A stretch of DNA of 10,678 bases from Prevotella sp. (GCA_020026195.1 JAHHQW010000065.1:1-10678), one strand, 5' to 3'. Numbered from the stretch's first letter, positions 1 through 5,994 are shown. Notes: generated by a model not told the origin, from the letters alone. A program made the numbers and translations.

Positions 1-98
1 TTTTAGAATCGCTAAGCTATATGGCTATCCCCATTGATTATCTACTGAGCCTATAATCGTTCAGCCGAAACATTAAACGTAAAAAAGACAGAGGGTAT

Positions 99-126
99 AA
101 AAAAGGGAAATGGAGAATCTCCATTT
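99..126 (-). terminator. Intrinsic terminator of tRNA-Phe
   Basis: Read on the minus strand, an 8-bp stem (arms 119-126 and 108-115, AAATGGAG against CTCCATTT) closes a 3-base loop. CCC and a run of six T (99-104) follow. It lies 30 bases past the end of tRNA-Phe, as expected for a Rho-independent terminator. There is no clear T-run on the plus-strand side, so it probably works in one direction only. Confidence 0.75.
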
Positions 127-155
127 CTGGAAAATTCCCCATTAGAAAGGAGGAG

Positions 156-228
156 TGGTACCACCGGGATTCGAACCAGGGACACAAGGATTTTCAGTCC
201 TTTGCTCTACCACCTGAGCTATGGCACC
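156..228 (-). tRNA. tRNA-Phe (anticodon GAA)
   Basis: The minus strand folds into a full 73-base cloverleaf. The acceptor stem is GGTGCCA paired with TGGTACC (one G-T pair). The D-stem is GCTC/GAGC, the anticodon stem AAGGA/TCCTT, the anticodon loop CTGAAAA (anticodon GAA), and the T-loop TTCGAAT. The discriminator base is A, and CCA is not encoded, so it must be added after transcription. The T-stem (CCTGG/CCCGG) has one mismatch, U51 against C63. A strong promoter and a hairpin terminator flank the gene, so it is a single-gene transcript. Confidence 0.96.
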
Positions 229-248
229 TCTTTGTTTGTTTTGCGATG

Positions 249-279
249 CAAAGGTAATAATAAATTCTGATTCCACAAA
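249..279 (-). promoter_or_regulatory. Bacteroidales-type promoter of tRNA-Phe
   Basis: On the minus strand a -33 box TTTG (276-279) and a -7 box TACCTTTG (249-256) are separated by exactly 19 bases. This matches the known Bacteroides primary sigma consensus TTTG / TAnnTTTG in full. Transcription should begin near 243, about 15 bases before the tRNA. Confidence 0.85.
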
Positions 280-574
280 TATTTTTCCGTTTTTTTTCAA
301 AAAAATATTCTTTTACTCATAAAAACACAACATTAAGTACACATAATAGCACAAGACACCAGCTGTAGACACTGTATTTACACACATTATATATATGTAC
401 GCACATACAGTTATTCAAGATAGTTTTACCACTCTTTCTTCTTTTTATTTGGCATATTAGGGAAAATACTAAGGTCTAAGCACAAAGACATAAGAAATAT
501 TGTCAATAAGATTTCCACCAACATGTTTATATCCCTGAAACAGATAGAAGCATAAACACAACGTACATAAAAAC
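280..574. other. AT-rich spacer between tRNA-Phe and rpsP
   Basis: The spacer lies between the tRNA-Phe promoter and the rpsP terminator. It is AT-rich, with short TA/CA-rich stretches (for example around 380-412), and has no tRNA, recognisable regulatory motif or long open frame. The only coding candidate is a 32-codon ORF at 426-524 on the minus strand, listed separately. No promoter matching the Bacteroidales consensus could be placed ahead of that ORF. Confidence 0.5.
426..524 (-). CDS. Candidate 32-residue hydrophobic small protein
   Basis: This is an unrecognised, weakly supported ORF. ATG at 522-524 opens 32 codons ending in TAA at 426-428. The first 22 or so residues are strongly hydrophobic (start MLVEILLTIFLM), enough for one membrane segment. 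The end is short and basic (NKKKKEW), which would fit a single-pass protein with a cytoplasmic C-terminus. It starts about 50 bases past the rpsP terminator hairpin, so it would need read-through or its own promoter, and I see no TAnnTTTG box in front of it. AT-rich DNA often yields hydrophobic chance ORFs, so this may be noise. Conservation in relatives would decide. Confidence 0.2.
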   Translation of the reverse strand: MLVEILLTIFLMSLCLDLSIFPNMPNKKKKEW

Positions 575-609
575 AAAAAAACGGAGAGAGTCAAATGACT
601 TTCTCCGTT
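575..609 (-). terminator. Intrinsic terminator of rpsP
   Basis: On the minus strand an 8-bp stem AACGGAGA/TCTCCGTT (602-609 with 580-587) continues, after one A-C mismatch, into a second 4-5 bp stem (AGTCA/TGACT). A T-rich tract (T7 then G) follows directly. It begins 28 bases past the rpsP stop codon and is a strong Rho-independent terminator. Confidence 0.88.
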
Positions 610-637
610 AAATCCCTTTAAAACAGTTAGCTAAAAA

Positions 638-1198
638 TTATTCAGCCTTAGCTTCTTCTGCGGGAGCAGCTTCTTCAGCTGTCTCAGCAGCAGCTGCTGC
701 TGCAGCCTCTGCTTCTGCTTCAGCCTTAGCCTTTGCTTCAGCAGCCTTCTTGTCAGCTACCTTCTTAGCGATTGTTTCATTTGTTTTCTTTTCAGCTTCA
801 AGCTCCTTGTCGTAAGCAGCCTTAACAGCCTTAGCTACACTTTCACGAACGCTCTCGAGACCCTTGTTCTTGTTCTCTTTCCAAGCATTGAATCTCTTCT
901 CTGCTTCTGCTTCGTTGAATGCACCCTTCTTAACACCACCATTGAGGTGCTTCATAAGGTATACGCCTTCTCTCTTAAGAATGCTTGCTACTGTGTCAGA
1001 GGGCTGTGCGCCATTCTCCAACCAATAAAGAGCACGCTCAAAATTCAAATCAACTGTGGCTGGGTTGGTGTTAGGATTGTAAGTACCAATCTTTTCAGTG
1101 AATTTACCATCACGTGGAGCTCTCTTGTCAGCAATTACGATGCTGTAGAATGCATAATTTTTTCTACCACCGCGCTGTAATCTGATTCTTGTTGCCAT
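638..1198 (-). CDS. rpsP: 30S ribosomal protein S16, long-tail form
   Basis: S16 binds 16S rRNA early in assembly of the small ribosomal subunit. The S16 core covers about residues 1-85 and shows the family pattern: start MATRIRLQRGG, then YSIVIADKRAPRDG (18-31), IGTYNP (37-42), and ALYWLENGAQPSDTV (56-70) leading into the last core helix. Most bacterial S16 proteins are about 80-90 residues, while this one is 186. The extra 100 residues are a predicted charged helix (about 95-150) followed by an almost pure Ala/Glu/Lys tail (151-186). A long tail of this kind is common in Bacteroidota, so I read it as a family trait and not a fusion. The ATG at 1196-1198 fits the conserved N-terminus. The gene is monocistronic, with a consensus promoter and a strong terminator. 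Confidence 0.97.
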   Translation of the reverse strand: MATRIRLQRGGRKNYAFYSIVIADKRAPRDGKFTEKIGTYNPNTNPATVDLNFERALYWLENGAQPSDTVASILKREGVYLMKHLNGGVKKGAFNEAEAEKRFNAWKENKNKGLESVRESVAKAVKAAYDKELEAEKKTNETIAKKVADKKAAEAKAKAEAEAEAAAAAAAETAEEAAPAEEAKAE

Positions 1199-1260
1199 TT
1201 TTTAATGTTTATTTTTTTATTAGGTTTGAATTTAATGTTGCCAACACGTGACAACGGCTG

Positions 1261-1291
1261 CAAAATTACTATTTTTAATCTAACGTGCAAA
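1261..1291 (-). promoter_or_regulatory. Bacteroidales-type promoter of rpsP
   Basis: On the minus strand a -33 box TTTG (1288-1291) and a -7 box TAATTTTG (1261-1268) are separated by 19 bases, a full consensus match. The start point would fall near 1254, giving a leader of about 55 bases. That leader contains the palindrome CACGTG (1245-1250) and short complementary ends (1237-1240 with 1252-1255), but I cannot show it is a regulatory structure. Confidence 0.82.
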
Positions 1292-1299
1292 CTATTAAG

Positions 1300-1330
1300 G
1301 TGTTTTTTGAATATTTTTCAATAAAAACAC
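1300..1330 (-). terminator. Possible weak terminator after the DUF4270 operon
   Basis: Just past the 31-codon ORF the minus strand can fold as GTGTTTT/AAAACAC (7 bp), a 2-base bulge, then TTGAA/TTCAA (5 bp) around a 5-base loop. The stem is very AT-rich and no T-run follows, so termination would be weak and some transcription could run on into rpsP. The hairpin ends about 9 bases before the rpsP -33 box. Confidence 0.35.
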
Positions 1331-1340
1331 TACACTGAGA

Positions 1341-1436
1341 CTACTTTTTTACGGGCAGATGTTTCTTTTTACGCATCCACTCTTCTTTTCTTTTCTCGTA
1401 ATCTTCGCGCTTATTTTCTAAATAGTTATCTGCCAT
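1341..1436 (-). CDS. 31-residue MADNYLE-type small protein
   Basis: The ATG at 1434-1436 shares its A with the TAA stop of the DUF4270 gene (TAATG), a layout that suggests translational coupling. The 31 codons begin MADNYLENKRED and end KKKHLPVKK; the stop is TAG at 1341-1343. The product is highly charged, with about 11 Lys/Arg and 7 Asp/Glu, and has one Trp (W20). There is no signal peptide or membrane segment, so it is probably a cytosolic helical peptide. From memory, short Bacteroidales proteins beginning MADNYLE are common and often carry the misleading name 'dehydrogenase'. At 31 residues this cannot be such an enzyme. Its function is unknown. Support comes from the exact overlap and the recognisable N-terminus. 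A protein this short is easily missed by gene callers. Confidence 0.66.
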   Translation of the reverse strand: MADNYLENKREDYEKRKEEWMRKKKHLPVKK

Positions 1437-2896
1437 TATTTATTGAATTTACTATAAACTACTGATATACGTACATTTCCGTTATTGCTCTCAGAACCAC
1501 CGACAAGGCGCGTTCCTTTAAGTCGCATATCATGCATTACTCTTGTAATCTTTTCTTCGCCATCAATAATAACGGATGTAGTAGTTACAGGTATAAGTAC
1601 AACTTTATTCCAGTTAGGATTCTTTTCCTTCCATGCACTATCCTTAGCCATTCCAGATTTCATTACACGATTCATGTCTGATATCAGACTAGAAATATTA
1701 CTGTAAAGATATCCGTTTTCCTTCATAGAATAACTTGAGATATAAGATGTAACATTATCTGCAATCTTATTGTCATTAAAGAATGTATACATACTGTCAG
1801 CTCTTACCATAAGAACCTTTTCGGGTGTACCGAAATTAAACTGAGAATAAGTTGTCTTATCATTGATTCTCGTCATAAGAATCTTGGCTGAATTAAGAGT
1901 ATCATTCTCATGTCCTCTATAGATATCCTCAACAGGAAGTGTAAGTTCTGTGAACATTCCAGCAGGCGACTTTATATAAGTACAAGTCTTGTCGTTTGCC
2001 ATACTTTCCAGAGCCTTCATGTCATTTTTCAAGAATGTAGTCTGAAGAACTTCCTCTGTTCCTGCAAACGTTGAAGTTCCTACAAGTACAGTATCCTTAA
2101 CTGCATCTTTATATGTAAAATATACGTTAAGTTCACAGTTACGAATATAAGCAATAGAACCAAGACCATCTTTCATTTCAAAGTAAAAGCCCGGACATAT
2201 ATTATTAATAAACGTAATAGAATTTTTAAACCAGCCCGGATTCTCATAATATTTACGCATTACATAAGTACCGTAATTATTATAAGTCACGCCATTAGAA
2301 TCCGTATAAGGTTCATTTAAGAAAATTCTTATATCAGGATAATAGTTAGAGTTCGAGACATACCTGTCTGTTGACATATCTCTCAAAGCATAACTCTTAT
2401 TTTTCTTTAATCCATTCTCTCTTAAAAAGCCTTCCTTAGCAGGATCAAAGTTTGAATAATAGTTCACATTTTCTTTCATCGGTCTAGCCATTTCACTTGC
2501 AGTCATTTTCATGACGCTAAGTGTATCGCCATAATATTTATCGAAGAAAAGACGAATGTCACAAGAATCGGCCACAACATTTCCATCCTGCATACTAAGA
2601 ATATACTTGGCATCGGGAAGTTTATAATTGGAAAGAGTACCGAACTGAGTCATATAGTTGGCTGTAAGGTAAGCTCCTGTCTCAGGATCCTTAACCTTTC
2701 CGAGACTGCCGATTACACTTCTTGACAATACAGAATCGGCAATAATTGTTCGTGTGGCAACATAAAAACTGTCTGTTTTCACCAAGACCTTGTCCTCATC
2801 AGCAGTAAGCGACGATCCTATAGAATCGGTAGTATCATCGCATGCTGCAAATAAAAGAGAGGCAAGTATAAATGCTGCTAAAATCCTTATTTTCAT
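1436..2896 (-). CDS. DUF4270 family lipoprotein
   Basis: The function of this family is not known. The 486-residue protein starts with a lipoprotein signal peptide: a basic N-terminus, a hydrophobic stretch (6-17), and lipobox FAAC with the lipidated Cys at residue 19. Asp-Asp-Thr-Thr-Asp follows the Cys. In Bacteroidota, acidic residues directly after the Cys are typical of lipoproteins exported to the cell surface, so an outer-membrane, outward-facing location is likely (inference). The DUF4270 hallmark is the segment near 45-85, with ADSVLSRS and GSLGKVKDPETGAYLTA. The rest is rich in Tyr, Asn and beta-type sequence and ends in a strand (VRISVVYSKF). A promoter with a perfect -7 box lies upstream, at the end of the GT5-like gene. 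A 31-codon ORF overlaps its stop codon by one base. Confidence 0.9.
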   Translation of the reverse strand: MKIRILAAFILASLLFAACDDTTDSIGSSLTADEDKVLVKTDSFYVATRTIIADSVLSRSVIGSLGKVKDPETGAYLTANYMTQFGTLSNYKLPDAKYILSMQDGNVVADSCDIRLFFDKYYGDTLSVMKMTASEMARPMKENVNYYSNFDPAKEGFLRENGLKKNKSYALRDMSTDRYVSNSNYYPDIRIFLNEPYTDSNGVTYNNYGTYVMRKYYENPGWFKNSITFINNICPGFYFEMKDGLGSIAYIRNCELNVYFTYKDAVKDTVLVGTSTFAGTEEVLQTTFLKNDMKALESMANDKTCTYIKSPAGMFTELTLPVEDIYRGHENDTLNSAKILMTRINDKTTYSQFNFGTPEKVLMVRADSMYTFFNDNKIADNVTSYISSYSMKENGYLYSNISSLISDMNRVMKSGMAKDSAWKEKNPNWNKVVLIPVTTTSVIIDGEEKITRVMHDMRLKGTRLVGGSESNNGNVRISVVYSKFNK

Positions 2897-2929
2897 TTAT
2901 TTTTTACCTTTATGCAAATTAATTTGCTG

Positions 2930-2960
2930 CAAAGATAAGAGAAAAATAGTTATTCGCAAC
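2930..2960 (-). promoter_or_regulatory. Promoter of the DUF4270 gene
   Basis: On the minus strand a perfect -7 box TATCTTTG (2930-2937) lies 19 bases after GTTG (2957-2960), a 3-of-4 match to the -33 box TTTG. The -33 part lies inside the last codons of the upstream GT5-like gene. A 14-base perfect palindrome (2914-2927, GCAAATT/AATTTGC) sits where transcription should start, which is a plausible operator position. Confidence 0.65.
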
Positions 2961-3774
2961 TATCTTCACCATATATTTTATCGTAGAACTCAGAATATAC
3001 GGTCTTTACGACATCCTTTCCCGGATAGTTGAGTAATGGCAGATTTTTATCTTTTGCATACTGTAGCAGGACAGGATTAACATTCTCGCCAGCCTCTACT
3101 ACGCCGTCAGAATAATCTATCGCCATCTTACCCAATTCGACGAAGTCAAATTTCTCGTCATATCCGTCAAGAAGCGAAGACTTGGCATCCCTGAACTCAA
3201 CACAGCGTTTGAAGTTATTGCCAAAATCGCCCTTAAATCTATTCTGGAAAAGAGAAGATACCACCTTGGTGTTTGCAAACGAAGGCTCATCCTTATATGC
3301 CGTCTTAATATAGAAAGGAACGACTGCACTCATCCATCCCTGACAGTGAACGACATCCGGAACCCAGCGCAGTTTCTTTACAGTCTCGAGCACACCGCGT
3401 GCAAAGAAAATAGCACGTTCACCATTATCCGGATATTCCTCACCCTGTTCATTCTCTAACATCTGACGCTTAGAAAAATAATCATCGTTATCTATAAAAT
3501 AGACCTGTATTCTGGATGTAGGAATTGAAGCAACCTTAATAATAAGAGGATGATCGGTGTCATCGATTATTAAATTCATACCAGAAAGACGAATAACCTC
3601 GTGTAACTGTCCCCTACGCTCGTTGATAGTTCCCCATTTAGGCATGAAAGTGCGAATTTCATGTTTTTCTTCCTGCATGGTTTCTGACAGGTTCTTACCA
3701 ATAAGCGACATTTCACTCTCCGGCAAGTAAGGTGTTATCTCTTGATTGACGAACAAAATCTTTTTGGCTTTCAT
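2950..3774 (-). CDS. Lone N-terminal starch/glycogen synthase-like (GT5) domain protein
   Basis: The 274-residue protein resembles only the N-terminal Rossmann domain of GT5 glycogen/starch synthases. It opens with AKKILFVNQEITPYLPES, matching the family's first strand, and VVHCQGWMSAVVPFYIK (141-157) aligns with the H-x-H-D-W region. Full synthases are about 480 residues and have a second domain that carries nucleotide-sugar and catalytic residues. That domain is absent and the frame closes cleanly. The K-x-G-G-L loop is replaced by PESEMSLIG (18-26), and H-x-H-D-W has become H-C-Q-G-W. Glycogen synthase activity is therefore unlikely; a binding or regulatory role is a guess. I chose ATG 3772-3774. 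The longer frame would use a TTG (3796-3798) that lies inside the promoter -7 box. Such proteins are often annotated as glycogen synthase in Bacteroidales. Confidence 0.85.
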   Translation of the reverse strand: MKAKKILFVNQEITPYLPESEMSLIGKNLSETMQEEKHEIRTFMPKWGTINERRGQLHEVIRLSGMNLIIDDTDHPLIIKVASIPTSRIQVYFIDNDDYFSKRQMLENEQGEEYPDNGERAIFFARGVLETVKKLRWVPDVVHCQGWMSAVVPFYIKTAYKDEPSFANTKVVSSLFQNRFKGDFGNNFKRCVEFRDAKSSLLDGYDEKFDFVELGKMAIDYSDGVVEAGENVNPVLLQYAKDKNLPLLNYPGKDVVKTVYSEFYDKIYGEDSCE

Positions 3775-3795
3775 ATTTCTTAAATTTATCTTATG

Positions 3796-3803
3796 CAAAG
3801 ATA
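3796..3803 (-). promoter_or_regulatory. Probable -7 box of the GT5-like gene
   Basis: The minus strand reads TATCTTTG, a perfect TAnnTTTG match, 21 bases before the ATG at 3774. At the expected 19-base distance upstream there is only a poor -33 match (TTCA). The predicted RNA start, about 3787-3791, lies downstream of the TTG that a longer reading frame would need, so it supports the ATG start. Confidence 0.6.
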
Positions 3804-3906
3804 CAAAAAAATATCTTATTATTGAACATTTTATATAAAATACCTGATAAACATAGCAATAATCACATTTTTGACGTTATCTCTTCTTTATTAAAGAAAA
3901 ATGTTG

Positions 3907-3914
3907 TTACTTTG
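3907..3914 (+). promoter_or_regulatory. Possible -7 box of the panC operon
   Basis: TTACTTTG, a one-base deviation from TAnnTTTG, followed by C, lies 38 bases before the panC ATG. No good TTTG box is present 19-21 bases upstream. The leader just before the ATG holds a 12-base perfect palindrome TTAAACGTTTAA (3935-3946). Confidence 0.4.
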
Positions 3915-3952
3915 CACGTCCGAACAATAAGACGTTAAACGTTTAATATAAG

Positions 3953-4816
3953 ATGAAAGTATTTCATAAAATAGCCGACCTTCAGAACGAGTTGTTCGAA
4001 GCTCATAAGGAAGGCTGTACAATCGGACTTGTACCCACGATGGGTGCCCTTCATGAAGGTCATGCATCATTAGTAAAGAAAAGTGTAAAGGACAATGCCA
4101 TAACCGTAGTTTCGGTTTTTGTCAACCCTACTCAGTTTAACGACAAAAACGATCTTAAGACTTACCCGCGTAACTTAGAGAAAGACTGTGCTCTTCTTGA
4201 AAGTGTAGGTGCTGACTTTGTATTTGCTCCTAACGTAGAAGACATGTATCCCACTCCCGATACCCGTCATTTTGAATTTCCGCCCGTGACAACAGTCATG
4301 GAAGGTGCACACCGTCCCGGACACTTCAATGGAGTATGTCAGGTTGTTAGTCGTCTTTTCTACATAGTACGTCCTACAAATGCTTATTTTGGCGAGAAAG
4401 ACTGGCAGCAGATTGCCGTTGTAAAAGCCATGGTAAAGTATTTAGGAATAAAGGTGAACATTGTTGAATGTCCTATCGTAAGAGAAGAAGACGGACTTGC
4501 AAAGAGTTCTCGAAACACTCTTCTCAGCAAAGACGAACGCGCAATAGCACCAAATATTTTCAAGGCACTCAAGAACAGTCTCGAATATGCTAAGTCTCAC
4601 AGTCTGAAAGAGACTCACGACTATGTAGTAAAAGAGATTAATGCTACAGAAGGTCTGGATGTCGAATACTTTGCAATTGTAAATGGCAACACTCTTACAG
4701 ATGTAGAGAACTGGGAAGACAGTGATTACATCGTAGGCTGTATAACTGTATATTGCGGTAAGACTCCTATCAGACTCATTGACCATATCAAGTACAAATC
4801 ACCCGAAACAAAATAA
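3953..4816 (+). CDS. panC: Pantothenate synthetase (pantoate--beta-alanine ligase)
   Basis: This cytosolic enzyme joins D-pantoate and beta-alanine with ATP, through a pantoyl-adenylate, to give pantothenate, the precursor of coenzyme A. At 287 residues it has the usual family length. Visible motifs are PTMGALHEGH (28-37), which includes the HIGH-type nucleotide-binding site; VNPTQF (58-63); RPGHFNGVCQVV (121-132), pantoate site; FGEKDWQQ (146-153); and LAKSSRN (182-188), the KMSKS-like ATP loop. The ATG at 3953 matches the family N-terminus. It is the first gene of a plus-strand unit. panD, which supplies its beta-alanine, follows after 12 bases. Confidence 0.97.
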   Translation: MKVFHKIADLQNELFEAHKEGCTIGLVPTMGALHEGHASLVKKSVKDNAITVVSVFVNPTQFNDKNDLKTYPRNLEKDCALLESVGADFVFAPNVEDMYPTPDTRHFEFPPVTTVMEGAHRPGHFNGVCQVVSRLFYIVRPTNAYFGEKDWQQIAVVKAMVKYLGIKVNIVECPIVREEDGLAKSSRNTLLSKDERAIAPNIFKALKNSLEYAKSHSLKETHDYVVKEINATEGLDVEYFAIVNGNTLTDVENWEDSDYIVGCITVYCGKTPIRLIDHIKYKSPETK

Positions 4817-4828
4817 GGAACTGCAACA

Positions 4829-5176
4829 ATGATGATCGAAGTATTAAAATCAAAACTGCACTGTGTAAAAGTCACCGAAGCTAACCTTAATTACATGGGA
4901 AGCATCACAATCGATGAAGACTTGCTTGATGCAGCAAACATGATTGCAGGCGAGAAAGTACAGATTGTTAACAACAATAACGGCGAGCGCATCGAGACAT
5001 ATATAATCAAGGGCGAAAGAGGCTCAGGATGTATCTGTCTTAATGGTGCAGCAGCACGCAAGTGCATGCCCGGCGACACAGTCATTATCATTTCGTACGC
5101 ACTGATGGATTTCGAAGAAGCCAAGACATTCAAACCCACAGTAGTGTTCCCCAAAGATAACAAGATTGTGAAATAA
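4829..5176 (+). CDS. panD: Aspartate 1-decarboxylase precursor
   Basis: This pyruvoyl enzyme makes beta-alanine from L-aspartate, the other half of the PanC substrate pair. The 115-residue proenzyme has the self-cleavage site YMGSITID. Counted from the first of two adjacent ATG codons, Gly24-Ser25 is the cleavage pair, the same numbering as the E. coli enzyme, and Ser25 would become the pyruvoyl group. KLH (9-11) and the strand with NGAAARKCMPGDTVIIISYA also fit the family; the GDTVIIISYA core is typical. An AAGGA-type sequence about 10 bases upstream could serve as ribosome binding site. The second ATG (4832) is a possible start too. The gene sits between panC and the metallopeptidase gene and is surely co-transcribed with panC. 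Confidence 0.97.
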   Translation: MMIEVLKSKLHCVKVTEANLNYMGSITIDEDLLDAANMIAGEKVQIVNNNNGERIETYIIKGERGSGCICLNGAAARKCMPGDTVIIISYALMDFEEAKTFKPTVVFPKDNKIVK

Positions 5177-5180
5177 CAAG

Positions 5181-5933
5181 ATGGACACTTTTCAGTGCGA
5201 GCCATTCGGGACAGTTACCATAAGGCGCCGGCACGATGCACGAAGCATACGTATAAGGATTAAGACCGACGGACTTTTAGTTTCTGCCGATTATTACACG
5301 AGCGACAAACAGATTCTTAAACTAATAGAACAAAATCGCGAGGCAATATTGAAAGAGCAGCAGTCACTGAAATCGAAAAAGAAGCTGATAAACGAGGACT
5401 TTAGATTACGTAACAGATATTTCTCATTAAGCATTCGCAGAGACGATGCCATAAAAAGACTTCTGTTCACTATTAAAGCGGAGAGCAGCGTGATGCCCTA
5501 CAAGTTTACGATGCGATGCAACAGTAAGGCAGACCTAACAGACGAGGAAACACAGGAACACATGCTCAATGCCATAAACAAACTGATACGCAACGTTGCA
5601 AACGAACCCTTAAGAGAAAGGACAATGCAGCTTGCAAAAGAGTTTGGATTTGAAGTAAACTCGGTTAAGACAAAGATAGAAAAGAGTAAATGGGGCAGCT
5701 GCTCCAGTCGTAAGAACATAAACCTTTCGGCATATCTCATATTCTTGCCCGAACATATCAGAGACTTCGTTATAATTCACGAACTCTGTCATCTAAAAGA
5801 GATGAACCACAGCAGTCGCTTTCATGACCTTGTCAATAAGTATACAGGCGGCAAAGAAAAAGAGTTCGAAAAAGAACTTAAGAAATATTCGTCAAACATA
5901 TTTGACTATACAGCAGAGGCAGACGTTAAATAA
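5181..5933 (+). CDS. YgjP-like (DUF45 / M48-type) zinc metallopeptidase-fold protein
   Basis: The 250-residue protein has the gluzincin motif HELCHLKEMNH (200-210). His200 and His204 would bind zinc, Glu201 would be the catalytic base, and His210 is a likely further ligand. KSKWGSCSSRKNINLS (168-183) just before it is the hallmark of the YgjP/DUF45 family. The N-terminal 150 residues are basic, start with a beta-rich part (RIRIKTDGLLVSA), and hold a charged helix near 47-70. There is no signal peptide or membrane segment, so it is cytosolic. Family members are usually about 230-250 residues, so it is complete. The true substrate is uncertain; peptidase activity is inferred from fold, and E. 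coli YgjP has been reported to act on UTP. It starts 4 bases after panD, so it is the last gene of the pan operon. Confidence 0.92.
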   Translation: MDTFQCEPFGTVTIRRRHDARSIRIRIKTDGLLVSADYYTSDKQILKLIEQNREAILKEQQSLKSKKKLINEDFRLRNRYFSLSIRRDDAIKRLLFTIKAESSVMPYKFTMRCNSKADLTDEETQEHMLNAINKLIRNVANEPLRERTMQLAKEFGFEVNSVKTKIEKSKWGSCSSRKNINLSAYLIFLPEHIRDFVIIHELCHLKEMNHSSRFHDLVNKYTGGKEKEFEKELKKYSSNIFDYTAEADVK

Positions 5934-5953
5934 CATCTGCCTCTTTTATTTTC
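5915..5953 (+). terminator. Intrinsic terminator of the panC-panD-ygjP-like operon
   Basis: A 9-bp perfect stem AGAGGCAGA/TCTGCCTCT (5915-5923 with 5936-5944) is followed by TTTTATTTT. The left arm is made of the last codons of the metallopeptidase gene, and the TAA stop (5931-5933) lies in the loop. Ribosomes finishing translation could therefore briefly compete with the hairpin. Confidence 0.85.
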
Positions 5954-5994
5954 AACAACTGCACCCTACATTATTATTGCAGAAGTAAGCACAT

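Noticed and set aside
3..56. Open plus-strand frame of 17 codons ending in TAA, possibly the end of a gene entering from the left
   Set aside because: It is too short to judge, has no recognisable motif, and no plus-strand terminator follows. The bases to the left would be needed.
651..760. Repetitive GC-rich stretch as a DNA repeat or recombination site
   Set aside because: It is explained by the Ala/Glu/Lys codons of the S16 tail; there is no repeat unit with fixed length.
1237..1255. CACGTG palindrome and GTTG/CAAC ends in the rpsP leader as an autoregulatory structure
   Set aside because: Only four base pairs would close it, with no known ribosomal leader fold recognised.
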